From Planctomycetota bacterium (GTDB lineage: Bacteria > Planctomycetota > JACOTG01): a DNA stretch of 64,000 nucleotides. The notes beneath the pieces were generated by a model, which saw only the letters and a list, made by a program, of their open reading frames with translations, searched no databases and was not told where the DNA came from. Below, one piece after another: positions 23,691-32,138 of this stretch (position 1 is its first letter; every line of letters begins with the position of its first letter). The translations under genes and the position numbers were made by a program. The stretch covers positions 1-64,000 of the forward strand of contig JACOTG010000002.1 in NCBI GenBank assembly GCA_016178505.1, given 5' to 3'.

Positions 23691-24838
23691 AGCAACTTCT
23701 CGTTTTCGTCCCCGCGTTGCTCGCGAGCGCGTGCCGCACGGAGACCGTCGCACCGCGCAGTTGGGACCTCGACGCCGTGATCGCCGGCACGACTCTGCGC
23801 GACGACGAGGCGTTTCGCTCGATCGAGCTTCGAAATGCGGGCGGTCCGGTGAGCCAGCACCTGGTGCTTTGCAAGGGATCCATTCCGGCGCACGTGCATC
23901 TCGAACACGACGAAACGGTGCTCTTGCTCCGCGGCGCGGGCGAGATGCGCGTCGGCGACGAAACGGTCGCGATGAAGCCGGCGACGCTCGTGCACGTCCC
24001 TGCTGGAACGGTTCACTCGTTTCGCACGACGAGCGCCGAGCGAGCCGCTGCGCTCTCGTGCTTCACGCCGGCGTTCGACGGGAAGGACCGGATCTTCGTC
24101 GATGACCCGAATCCGAAGCCTCGGTCCACCGCAGCGGCTCACGCGTCGGTGAGCGAGTTCTTCGATGCTCATTTCTCCGGCGTGGCGTGGCGCGATAACG
24201 TCCTTCGCGACTACGTCACAGCATCCCCGATCATCTTGCCCGCAGCGCTCGCGGTCAGCGCGGTCGCGGTCTCGCCGTGGGACGACGACGTGCAGCGGAA
24301 TTTCCAGAGCAAGCTCGGGGACACGCCGGCGATCGCCAGCTTCACGCTCGGAGCGCTCGTCGTGGGTTCGCTCGCTCTCGGCATCGGCGCTCCGGGTCCG
24401 GGTCGCACCGCATCGGACGAGACGTGGACGCAAGCCGAGGCGTTCGGCATCACGATCGGCGCGACCTCACTGTTGAAGGGCGTCGTTCACAAGCGGCGGC
24501 CGGGCGGCTCGAACAGCAGCTCGGCGTTCGTTTCGGGTCACGCATCGGGAGCGTTTGCGGCGGCGACTCTGATCGAAGCCAACTCGGGCCCGACGTTCGG
24601 CATCCCGGCGTACGGCCTCGCCGCACTCACGGGATTCTCGCGGATCGAAGCTGGCCGACATTCGCCGTCGGACGTTCTGGTGGGCGCCGCCCTCGGGACG
24701 TTCGTGGCCGGAGCGATCGATGCGCTGCACTTCGGGACCGGCCGCGAAGGCAAGGGAATCGCGAGCCAGGCGACGTCGTTCGAATTCGGGCCCGGACAGA
24801 ACGGCGGCGTCGAACTGGCGCTCAACGTCCGCTTCTGA
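23687..24838 (+). CDS. Lipoprotein fusing a cupin domain to a PAP2 phosphatase
   Basis: 383 residues from TTG 23687, which overlaps the GT9 stop (TTGA) and has AGGAGAG six bases upstream. The lipobox ends at Cys16. Residues about 50-130 form a cupin with metal-type residues in AHVHLEHDE and PAGTVH. Residues about 170-345 form a membrane PAP2 phosphatase with all three motifs: K264-x6-RP, SGH (283-285) and SRIEAGRHSPSD (318-329). PAP2 enzymes dephosphorylate lipid phosphates such as undecaprenyl pyrophosphate or lipid A. The combination with a cupin is unusual. Confidence 0.8.
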   Translation: MKQLLVFVPALLASACRTETVAPRSWDLDAVIAGTTLRDDEAFRSIELRNAGGPVSQHLVLCKGSIPAHVHLEHDETVLLLRGAGEMRVGDETVAMKPATLVHVPAGTVHSFRTTSAERAAALSCFTPAFDGKDRIFVDDPNPKPRSTAAAHASVSEFFDAHFSGVAWRDNVLRDYVTASPIILPAALAVSAVAVSPWDDDVQRNFQSKLGDTPAIASFTLGALVVGSLALGIGAPGPGRTASDETWTQAEAFGITIGATSLLKGVVHKRRPGGSNSSSAFVSGHASGAFAAATLIEANSGPTFGIPAYGLAALTGFSRIEAGRHSPSDVLVGAALGTFVAGAIDALHFGTGREGKGIASQATSFEFGPGQNGGVELALNVRF

Positions 24839-24843
24839 TCGCG

Positions 24844-24872
24844 TTGACAGTCTCCGACCCGAGAATTATGTT
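24844..24872 (+). promoter_or_regulatory. Promoter of the peroxiredoxin gene
   Basis: Consensus TTGACA at 24844-24849, exact 17-bp spacer, TATGTT at 24867-24872. It starts 5 bases after the preceding stop codon. The leader of about 44 bases ends in GGAGG before the ATG. Confidence 0.7.
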
Positions 24873-24922
24873 TGCCCCCCGCTTCGCGTTCGGAATCGTC
24901 TCCCCCCACTTGGAGGTTTGAC

Positions 24923-25390
24923 ATGGCTGACATGATTCAGGTCGGAAAGCCGGCCCCCGATTTCACGCTCAAGAACCAGGACGGACAGGAAGTGAAGCTG
25001 TCGCAGTTCAAGGGCAAGAACAACGTCGTCCTCGCGTTCTATCCGCTCGACTTCTCGCCCGTGTGCTCGAAGGAGCACGTTTGCTTCGTCAGCGACCACA
25101 ACAAGTTCGACGGCGTCAAGGCGGAGGTTCTCGGCATCAGCGTCGACTCGGTCTGGTCGCACAAGGCGTTCGCCGAGAAGGTGGGGATCAAGTATCCGCT
25201 CCTCGCCGATTTCCACCCGAAGGGAAAGGTGGCCGACAGCTACGGCCTCTACCTCGCGGACAAGGGCATCTCGGCGCGCGCGACCGTCGTCGTCGACAAG
25301 CAAGGCATCGTTCGCTACGTGAAGACGGAGGAGATTCCGCAGACGCGCAACAACGCGGACATCATCACCGCGCTGTCGAAGCTCAATTAG
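24923..25390 (+). CDS. Peroxiredoxin (AhpC/TSA family)
   Basis: 155 residues. Thioredoxin fold with the peroxidatic motif DFSPVCSKEHVC: C48 is the peroxidatic cysteine and C54 a possible resolving partner, spaced one residue wider than in typical Bcp/PrxQ proteins. Reduces hydrogen peroxide or alkyl hydroperoxides in the cytoplasm (no signal peptide). Own promoter with perfect TTGACA and a GGAGG site; single-gene unit. An inverted-repeat element begins at its last base. Confidence 0.9.
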   Translation: MADMIQVGKPAPDFTLKNQDGQEVKLSQFKGKNNVVLAFYPLDFSPVCSKEHVCFVSDHNKFDGVKAEVLGISVDSVWSHKAFAEKVGIKYPLLADFHPKGKVADSYGLYLADKGISARATVVVDKQGIVRYVKTEEIPQTRNNADIITALSKLN

Positions 25391-25632
25391 GATCCGTGAC
25401 AAAATAACGTGAGCGTATTGCCGAGGGATTTTCGTGTGGGGCGAGGCGCGACGAGGAAGCGACCTGGAGGGTCGCTGACGAGGAGCAACGACGCCGAGAG
25501 CCCGCAACTGCGGGTCTCTCGGTCGATCGGGTCGATCGGCACGCCGATCGACCCCGCGCGAAAAGACCCGGCAAGACGCCGCGAGCGCCGAATCGCAACT
25601 GCGATTTGGCGCGATTATTTTGTCACGGGTCC
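25390..25632. mobile_element. 243-bp MITE-like inverted-repeat element between two convergent stop codons
   Basis: Ends are inverted repeats: GGATCCGTGACAAAATAA on the left and its near-perfect complement on the right (one mismatch in 18). Between them lie four hairpins: 25458-25476 (7-bp stem), 25495-25521 (11 bp, loop AACT), 25529-25554 (perfect 11 bp), and 25585-25612 (11 of 12, loop AACT). There is no reading frame. The left tip is the last base of the peroxiredoxin TAG, and the right tip abuts the permease stop, so it fills the intergenic space exactly. It could be a non-autonomous mobile element, a bidirectional terminator, or a structured RNA. Confidence 0.65.
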
Positions 25633-26985
25633 TTAGCTCGTCGCATCCTGCGGGCGCGGCGTCATGCGTCGCGCCCGCATCCACCCCCAGTAGATCGGCA
25701 CGCCCGCACCGATCACCGCGAGCCCCTTCCACACGGTCGCTCGATCGTTGATCAGCATGTTCACGAGCAGTAGTCCCGCAGCGACGAGCAGGAGGGCCGG
25801 CGCCCACGGGTAGCCGATCACGCGAAACGGCCGCGGTAGATCCGGCTCGCGCCGACGCAGCTTGAACAGCGCGATCACGTTCATCACGCCCGCCAGCCAG
25901 ATGACGAAGATCGTGAGCGACACGAGCTGGTCGAAGTCGGGAATCACGAGGATGAACGCGAGCGCGGCGCCCGCTTGCAGGAGCAGCGCGCCGATCGGCG
26001 TGCCGCCCGCCGTCACGCGCGTCGCGAAGTCGAAGAAGAGTCCGTCGCGAGCCATCGCATACGTGATGCGCGGGCCCGACAAGAGCTGCGCGTTCATGGA
26101 GTCGAGGATCGTCACGAGCGCAACCGCAATGATGAACGTCTCGGCGAAGCGTCCAAACACGACGCCGGCCGCGACGCCGGCCGGAAGGTCCGAATCGGCG
26201 AGGACCTTGGGGCCGAGAACTTTCAGTAGGCCAAAGTTCAAGAAGACATAGAGAACGGTGATCGATCCCACGGCGATGGCGATGGCGCGCGGGACATTGC
26301 GACCTGGGTGGTGCACTTCCTCGCCGAGCGTGACCACGTCGCCATAGCCATCGTAGGACCAAAGGACCGGCTGCAGCGCGAGCCCCATGGCGACGGCCAT
26401 CGCCGACAAGGAAGGCGGCGCGACAGCTTTGACCTGCGTCAGGAAGTGCTCGTGCGTAGTCATGAGCCCAACCCCGAGCGCAACGAGTCCCGCGAGCTTC
26501 ACGACCGTCAGCCCGTTCTGTGCGGTCCGTCCGACTCGCAGTCCTGCAGCGTTGAGCGCCGTCAGTAGAACGAGCGCGACGATCGCGGCGCCGGTGACGC
26601 CTCCCGGCATGCCCGGAACGGCACGTGACAAGTATTCGCTGAACGGCACCGCTAGCGCCGCAACGCTTCCCGGATACGTGATCAGCGACGACGACCAGCC
26701 GTAGAGGAACGCCGGAAACGGCCCGTACGCGCGGCGGATGTACGCGTACCAGCCGCCGGCGCGCGGCATCATCGCGGATAGCTCGGCGAGCACCTGCGCG
26801 TCGAGGAACGCGTAGAGGCCGCCCAACAGCCACGCGACGAGAATGAGTGATTCGGTGCCGACGAAGTGACGGGCCACCTCGCCGGGCGCGCGAAAGATCC
26901 CGACGCCCACGGCAACGCCGATCGAGACGGCCGCGCCGTCGAGCGGGCCGAGGATGCGCAGGAGCCAGCGGCGCTCGCTCGCCAT
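25633..26985 (-). CDS. APC-superfamily amino acid permease
   Basis: 450 residues with about twelve transmembrane helices. The N-terminal GVAVGVGIFRAPG is the substrate-binding helix-1 motif (G-S/V-G-I-F) of amino acid/polyamine transporters, and YDGYGDVVTLGEEV in helix 6 is also typical. Start ATG 26985 lies 5 bases after the stop of the M24 peptidase gene, so peptide cleavage and amino acid uptake are probably coordinated. The specific amino acid is not predictable. Confidence 0.85.
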   Translation of the reverse strand: MASERRWLLRILGPLDGAAVSIGVAVGVGIFRAPGEVARHFVGTESLILVAWLLGGLYAFLDAQVLAELSAMMPRAGGWYAYIRRAYGPFPAFLYGWSSSLITYPGSVAALAVPFSEYLSRAVPGMPGGVTGAAIVALVLLTALNAAGLRVGRTAQNGLTVVKLAGLVALGVGLMTTHEHFLTQVKAVAPPSLSAMAVAMGLALQPVLWSYDGYGDVVTLGEEVHHPGRNVPRAIAIAVGSITVLYVFLNFGLLKVLGPKVLADSDLPAGVAAGVVFGRFAETFIIAVALVTILDSMNAQLLSGPRITYAMARDGLFFDFATRVTAGGTPIGALLLQAGAALAFILVIPDFDQLVSLTIFVIWLAGVMNVIALFKLRRREPDLPRPFRVIGYPWAPALLLVAAGLLLVNMLINDRATVWKGLAVIGAGVPIYWGWMRARRMTPRPQDATS

Positions 26986-26990
26986 GCGGG

Positions 26991-28271
26991 CTAGATCGAC
27001 TCGAGCTTCGCAGGCGGATGCGAGAGGACCTCGCAGCCGTTCTCGGTGATGAGGATCATGTCCTCGATGCGGACGCCGAGTTCGCCGGGAATGTAGATGC
27101 CGGGCTCGACCGTGGTCGTGTTTCCGGGTTCGAGGAGTCGCGTGTTCCCCTCGACGAGATACGGAGCTTCGTGTCCTTCCATCCCGATGCCGTGTCCGAG
27201 GCGATGCGTGAAGTATTGTCCGTAGCCCGCATCGACAATGACCTTTCGCGCCGCGCGGTCGACTTCCTGGCACGGCACGCCCGGTCCCGCGGTCCGGAAG
27301 CCGGCGGCCTGCGCCTCGTGAACGACGTTCCAGACTTCGGCGACCTTCGCGGTCGGCTTCCAGAGCACGCGCGTGCGCGTGATGTCGGACTTGTAGCCCT
27401 GAACGTCGGTCCCCCCGTCGCACAAGAGTGGGATGCCTTCCCGCACGGGCTCGTGCTTCGCCGTTCCGTGCGGATACGCGGCGTTCGGTCCGAACAGGAC
27501 GAGCGCACCGCCGCCGGTGCCGAGGCGCGCCATCGCCGTCGAGACGGCCGCGCCGAATTCGCTCTCGCTCGTCCCCTCCTTCACGGCCGCGAACGCCACG
27601 TCGTACGACTTCTCCGTGACCTCGATCGCCTTGCGCATGAAGGCCACCTCGGCGGGCGACTTCACGGTTCGCATCGCGTCGAGGATCTTCGCGCCGTCGA
27701 CGGCAGTGATCGCAGGCGCGGCTCTCGCGACGCCCCGCACGACGAAGTATCGCGTCGTCGGCTCGAGTGCGATGCGTCCGGCGCGCGCGTTCGACTCGGC
27801 GAGGAGCTCGGCGACTCGTTGGTACGGATCCTCGTGCTCCTGCCAGATGCGAAACGTCGTGAACGGCGAGCCTTCACGTGCTCGGGATTCTTCGAACGCG
27901 GGGCAGACGACCGCGGGCTCGCCCCACGCGGGGATCCACACGAGGAAGAGGCGCTCGCTTCGCCCGAATCCGATGGCCGTGAGGTACGAAAGGTTCGTGC
28001 TCGATTCGAGGAGGATTCCATCGATCCCCTCCTCGTTGAGGAGCGATCGCAGTCGATCGAGGCGCACGCGATACGCGTCGCGCTCGAGCGCCTTGACTCC
28101 CGCGAGGAGGCTGTCCATGCTGCCCGCGAGGGACGCGGCGCCGGAGCTCGAGTCCGAGTGCAACGGCATCGAACGACATGCGGGCAGCGCGGCCGCCGCG
28201 CCGAGAGTCGCGAGAAAAGCGCGACGGTTCACGTTCCTGGGTTCGGCTGCGGTCGGGTTGCGCGAATCCAT
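26991..28271 (-). CDS. Tat-exported M24 metallopeptidase (Xaa-Pro aminopeptidase-like)
   Basis: 426 residues. A twin-arginine signal (NRRAFLATLG at about 15-24) ends in a lipobox-like LPAC. After a creatinase N-domain comes the pita-bread domain with the five metal ligands in CDGGTDV, SDITRT, HRLGHGIGMEGHE, TVEPGIY and VRIEDM. It likely removes N-terminal residues before proline from peptides in the periplasm. GAGGTGG precedes ATG 28271. Co-transcribed with the permease. Confidence 0.88.
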   Translation of the reverse strand: MDSRNPTAAEPRNVNRRAFLATLGAAAALPACRSMPLHSDSSSGAASLAGSMDSLLAGVKALERDAYRVRLDRLRSLLNEEGIDGILLESSTNLSYLTAIGFGRSERLFLVWIPAWGEPAVVCPAFEESRAREGSPFTTFRIWQEHEDPYQRVAELLAESNARAGRIALEPTTRYFVVRGVARAAPAITAVDGAKILDAMRTVKSPAEVAFMRKAIEVTEKSYDVAFAAVKEGTSESEFGAAVSTAMARLGTGGGALVLFGPNAAYPHGTAKHEPVREGIPLLCDGGTDVQGYKSDITRTRVLWKPTAKVAEVWNVVHEAQAAGFRTAGPGVPCQEVDRAARKVIVDAGYGQYFTHRLGHGIGMEGHEAPYLVEGNTRLLEPGNTTTVEPGIYIPGELGVRIEDMILITENGCEVLSHPPAKLESI

Positions 28272-28375
28272 GGGCCCACCTCAATGCGACTCGTCCTGAT
28301 TTCGAGGCGGCACATGATGCGCCCCCGCGTGCGCGAGGGTCAAGCGGTCGAAAGGCGGGAGGGCCGGCGATCAGC

Positions 28376-29590
28376 TCACGATGCGTCGAGCTGCATCAGC
28401 CCTTGGAATGCCTGGCGTCCGGCGTCGCCCTCGGGGTCGAGCTCCATGGCCTTGCGCAGGTGTTCGCGGGCTTTGTCGACGGCGCCCTCGTGGAAGTAGC
28501 AACTGCCGAGCGTGTAGTGTCCCCAAGCGTCCTCCGGCGCGATCTTCACTTGGAGCTTCAGCTGCTTGATCGCTTTCTTCCACTGGCGCTGGTTCGCGTA
28601 GATGCGGCCCAGGCCGCGACATGCCCAGTAGTATTGCGGATCGATCCGTTGCGCCCGACCAAAGTACTTCACCGCTTTCTCGGTCAGTCCCTTCTCTTCG
28701 TAACCGATCGCGAGGTTCGCGAAGACGTCCTTGTTGGTCGGATTCCAGCGTCGCGACAGATGCCACTGTCGGATGGCCTCGTCGATGTTGTTGAGGTTGG
28801 CGTAGCAGAGCCCCAGCTCCGCGTGCGCTTCACCCATCGCCTCAGGATCGATGAGGTTCTTGATCGAGAGCTGATAGTAGTGAATCGCGCTCGCGAGCTT
28901 CTTTCCCTCTTTGTAGAGGTAGGCGATGTTTCGGTACGCGTGGCCGAGCGTCGGATCGAAGCGGGAGGAGCGTTTGTAGTGAACCAGCTTTTCCTCGCGG
29001 CATCCCGACAACCGCCGCGCGATCACGAACGAACGGAACGCGTCGAAGCTCGGCGTCAGCGGATGGCGCAGACGATAGCGGTAGTACTTGCGAACGTCGG
29101 GACGCCGTGTGACGCGCCAGCTGAGCGCTTTCTTCATTCCTTCGAAGACCTGCCGGTGAATGTCGTGCAGCTCGTCCATCGTGATTCGGAAGCCGCCGCT
29201 GCCCTCGCCGCTCGACGGCTGGTTCATGAGGGTGAACTCGAAGCTCACGACCGGTTCGGGCCGGTCGACGTCGAATAGCGTCACCGACAGCGTGAGTGAC
29301 CGAAGCAGTTGACGCGAGCGCCCCTCGGTCGTGATCCGACCGGTGAGGGCCTGAGACGCGCCGGCCTCGCGCGCCATCTCCCGGATCGCGGCGTCCGATT
29401 GTGGACGCTTCGGCGTGACGCCGTCCTTCGGTTCGCCGCCGATCGGATAGAGGTCGACGTACGACTCCTCGCCGATCAGCTCCAGGAACTCCTGGATTCC
29501 GAAAACGAAGAGGTGCTCGAATTCGGTGACTTCATCCCGCAACGACGTTCGCTCGAACGGGATCAAGGCGATTCGCTGCTCTCTCTTCAT
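28376..29590 (-). CDS. TPR repeat protein with N-terminal alpha/beta domain
   Basis: 404 residues. The first about 190 residues contain an IALIPFER opening and a GRITTEG segment, recalling domains that precede TPRs in adenylate-cyclase-like or transcription regulators. At least five TPR units follow from about 200 to the end, with the usual spacing of Ala/Gly and Tyr positions. No signal peptide. GGGAGAGG precedes ATG 29590. Likely a protein-interaction scaffold; role unknown. Confidence 0.7.
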   Translation of the reverse strand: MKREQRIALIPFERTSLRDEVTEFEHLFVFGIQEFLELIGEESYVDLYPIGGEPKDGVTPKRPQSDAAIREMAREAGASQALTGRITTEGRSRQLLRSLTLSVTLFDVDRPEPVVSFEFTLMNQPSSGEGSGGFRITMDELHDIHRQVFEGMKKALSWRVTRRPDVRKYYRYRLRHPLTPSFDAFRSFVIARRLSGCREEKLVHYKRSSRFDPTLGHAYRNIAYLYKEGKKLASAIHYYQLSIKNLIDPEAMGEAHAELGLCYANLNNIDEAIRQWHLSRRWNPTNKDVFANLAIGYEEKGLTEKAVKYFGRAQRIDPQYYWACRGLGRIYANQRQWKKAIKQLKLQVKIAPEDAWGHYTLGSCYFHEGAVDKAREHLRKAMELDPEGDAGRQAFQGLMQLDAS

Positions 29591-30190
29591 CCGACCTCTC
29601 CCTCTGATCGCTGAACCAGCACTCGAACTCTTTGTCTCGAACCACCGACTGACGACCTCAGCGAGGGGACGTATCGGCGCGAGGGTGAGCGAAAGTTGAG
29701 ATCAGCGAGCCGAGGGGTGACACACGGGCAATCCGTTGCGAATCGCCCACTTCTGTCGGGATCAACGGATGTGTGAGTGAAAACCTCTCTCACCGACCAT
29801 CGCGGCCAAATTCGCCGATGGCCCGCGAGACGCGCCAACGGCGCCCTTGCGGGCACCATTCGAGGTTCGTTCACGAATGGGCCCGCGAGTTGCGAACACC
29901 ATTCGAGTGGCGATCCTCGGAGGAAGCGGCGAGAGCCGGGAAGATTGGCACTGCCAGATGGTCGCGACGGGATCGCCACTCATTCGAGTCGCCGAAAAAA
30001 AACGGTCTTAGCTGGCCGATCACGTCCTTCTGTGGCGCCTCGAAACGCGGGATTGGGTCCCACGTTTCGAGGCGTCGTCGTTTTCGGACGCATTGAAGAC
30101 GCGCACAGACCGCGTTAGCATCGATGCCTCGGCGAGGCGATTCGATTCTTCGAGCGTCGTCGGCCCCGCGGCGACTCGGCGGAGGTTTTC
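29591..30190. other. 600-bp intergenic region with inverted repeats, no gene
   Basis: No frame here has plausible coding character. Visible structure: a 12-bp stem 30036-30047/30063-30074 (CGCCTCGAAACG) extended by an inner GGGA/TCCC; a CCATTCG/CGAATGG pair around 29860-29880; an ATCCGTTG/CAACGGAT pair around 29730-29770; and two copies of CACCATTCGAG. The downstream end carries the promoter of the polysaccharide cluster. It may be an eroded repeat element. Confidence 0.5.
30093..30121 (+). promoter_or_regulatory. Candidate promoter of the polysaccharide cluster
   Basis: TTGAAG at 30093-30098, 17-bp spacer, TAGCAT at 30116-30121. The leader of about 60 bases contains a short GCCTC/GAGGC hairpin at its 5' end and a GGAGG site 5 bases before GTG 30191. 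Confidence 0.45.
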
Positions 30191-30931
30191 GTGTTGGACG
30201 TCGTGGCATCGACGCGACCGAAGTTGTCCGTTTGCCTCGTGACTCAAAACGCAGCCCCTCTCCTTCCACGACTCCTGGCGAACGTCGAAGGCGTTGCCGA
30301 CGAGATCGTCGCCGTCGACGGCGGCAGCTCCGACGGATCGCAGGAGATCCTGCAAGCCCACGCAAAAGTGCGATTCTTCCAGCGTCCGTTCGACGGACGG
30401 TTCGCGGAGCAGAAGAACTTCGCGTTCGATGCGGCTCGGGGTGAATGGATCCTGATCGTCGACTCCGACGAACTGCTCGGCGATCGGCTGCGCGCGAAGA
30501 TCCCCGATCTCGTGCGGACGCAGCGCTACACGCACTACAAATTCGCGCGCTACTGGGTGCTCACGGGACCGCCGTGGACCTACGTGCGGTCGAGCACTCA
30601 CTTTCCCGATTTCCAGCTTCGACTCTTTCGCAATCTGCCCGTGTTTCGGTACGCGCCCGATCGGATGCTTCACCATCACTTCCCGGCGGATGGACGCGGC
30701 CGCGGGAAGAAATGCCGCCGCCTCCACCTCTTCCACTTCGATTTCGTCGTGGCCGATCGCGCGGCACGCGAGCGAAAGTTCCGCCGCTATTCCGAGATCG
30801 AGCCACAAACGACGTCCACTTCGCGGATGTACCTCTACGAGGATTTCGACTATCGCGAGCGACGGTGTCGTGAGCCTCTCGCCGGAGTGCAATTCGACCA
30901 GCCGGTCGCGCACTCGAGCCGAAGATCATGA
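30191..30931 (+). CDS. GT2 family glycosyltransferase (WaaE/KdtX-like)
   Basis: 246 residues from GTG 30191, chosen for GGAGG five bases upstream. A GT-A fold with DEIVAVDGGSSDGS, AEQKNFAFDAARGEW and the DxD-type IVDSDE; this pattern is shared with the lipopolysaccharide core glucosyltransferase WaaE group. Transfers a sugar from a nucleotide donor in the cytoplasm. The stop overlaps the ATG of the next gene (ATGA 30928-30931), so the two are coupled. Confidence 0.82.
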   Translation: MLDVVASTRPKLSVCLVTQNAAPLLPRLLANVEGVADEIVAVDGGSSDGSQEILQAHAKVRFFQRPFDGRFAEQKNFAFDAARGEWILIVDSDELLGDRLRAKIPDLVRTQRYTHYKFARYWVLTGPPWTYVRSSTHFPDFQLRLFRNLPVFRYAPDRMLHHHFPADGRGRGKKCRRLHLFHFDFVVADRAARERKFRRYSEIEPQTTSTSRMYLYEDFDYRERRCREPLAGVQFDQPVAHSSRRS

Positions 30932-32088
30932 AAGTCGCATCCGCCGTCGCCCGCGTGCTGATCGTCTCGGGACGAGCGGATCTCTCAGGCGCACCGAGGT
31001 GTGTACTCGACCTCGTGCGCGGGCTCGACCGCGATCGGTTTCAGCCTGAGGTCGTCTTGGGCGAGACGGGAGCACTCTCCAGATACCTCGGCGCGGAGGG
31101 CGTAGGAGTCGACGTCGTCGACGGACGAAAGATCCGCGCCCTGACGGGAATCTTCGACGCCGTGAACACGATCCGGCGTTCGCGTCCGGATCTCGTTCAC
31201 GTGAATCGTGCCGTTGCATTCTCGAAGAAGTTCGCCCTGGCCTCGCGACTCGCAGGAGTTCCCGTCGTCTGGCACCTTCACGACGAGTTCGTCAATTCCC
31301 GCATGCGGCGACGCATCCCTTGGATCCGCCGTCTCGCGACGCGCGTCGTCTCCTGCTCCGAACGCGTCGCTAGCCAGGCTCGAATCGACGGTACGGTACT
31401 CATCGCCAACGGAACGCGCTTCGACGGCCTCGCCCCGACAGACGAGCTGCGCGATCGGGCCGCGCGTCATGGGGTCACCGACTCGCCATTCCGATTTCTC
31501 TTCGTTGGGATGATCGAACCGCGCAAGAACGTGCACCTATTGGTCGAATCCGCGCAACGTGTCTTGGACCGTCATCCACGGACCGACTTCCTCGCCGTCG
31601 GAGGTGGGAACTGGCCGGAGTACCGAAAGCAGGTGGCTGAGAAAATCGCGGCGTTGGGACTCGGCGAGCGCTTCCGTCTCCTCGAAGCGCAAGAGGACGT
31701 TGCGCCTTTCTACGCCGCGAGCAACGTGCTCGTGCTTCCGTCGTCGAGCGAAGCGTTTCCTCGCGTCATCCTCGAGGCGGGCGCTCACGGTCTGCCGACG
31801 GTGGCAACTGCAGTGGGCGATCTTCCGCGGCTCATCCGCGACGGTGAGACCGGATGGCTCATCGATCCGAACGAGCTGGACGCGGATCGACTCGCTGGAG
31901 AACTCTGCGTCGTACGCGGTCTCGGAGCGGAAGCGGTCGCCGCGCGAGGTCGTGCGGCGCACCAGTGGCTTCGCGATCGTTACGATATCCACGATTACGT
32001 GGATGCGTTCGAAGCTTTGTACGACGAGATCCTCGGTCGCACACGAGTGCCCCGCGGCTCGCCGGCGATGGCGAATTCGAACGGCTGA
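30928..32088 (+). CDS. GT4 family glycosyltransferase
   Basis: 386 residues, GT-B fold. The acceptor half includes VWHLHDEFV; the donor half has FLFVGMIEPRKN, and the retaining GT4 signature E-x7-E reads EAFPRVILEAG around residues 274-284. Builds a surface glycan (O-antigen, capsule or core). Overlaps the preceding GT2 gene. The promoter of the next gene lies just past its stop. Confidence 0.85.
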   Translation: MKVASAVARVLIVSGRADLSGAPRCVLDLVRGLDRDRFQPEVVLGETGALSRYLGAEGVGVDVVDGRKIRALTGIFDAVNTIRRSRPDLVHVNRAVAFSKKFALASRLAGVPVVWHLHDEFVNSRMRRRIPWIRRLATRVVSCSERVASQARIDGTVLIANGTRFDGLAPTDELRDRAARHGVTDSPFRFLFVGMIEPRKNVHLLVESAQRVLDRHPRTDFLAVGGGNWPEYRKQVAEKIAALGLGERFRLLEAQEDVAPFYAASNVLVLPSSSEAFPRVILEAGAHGLPTVATAVGDLPRLIRDGETGWLIDPNELDADRLAGELCVVRGLGAEAVAARGRAAHQWLRDRYDIHDYVDAFEALYDEILGRTRVPRGSPAMANSNG

Positions 32089-32100
32089 GCGTCCGCTTCG

Positions 32101-32128
32101 TTGTTGCCTCGGATCCGACGTCTATTAT
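32101..32128 (+). promoter_or_regulatory. Candidate promoter of the O-antigen-ligase-like gene
   Basis: TTGTTG at 32101-32106, 16-bp spacer, TATTAT at 32123-32128, ATG at 32139. The transcript leader would be only about four bases; no Shine-Dalgarno is present. Confidence 0.5.
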
Positions 32129-32138
32129 CCTGCGCCAC

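Noticed and set aside
22937-24433. Long minus-strand open frame opposite the GT9 and cupin-PAP2 genes
   Set aside because: Arg/Ser-rich shadow translation typical of high-GC DNA; the plus-strand genes carry clear motifs and ribosome sites.
29591-29660. tRNA-like GTTCGAG arms on the minus strand
   Set aside because: No acceptor stem, D-arm or anticodon arm can be formed around them.
30124-30444. Small ORF starting in the leader of the GT2 gene
   Set aside because: It runs into the GT2 gene in another frame, is Arg-rich shadow sequence and has no ribosome site.
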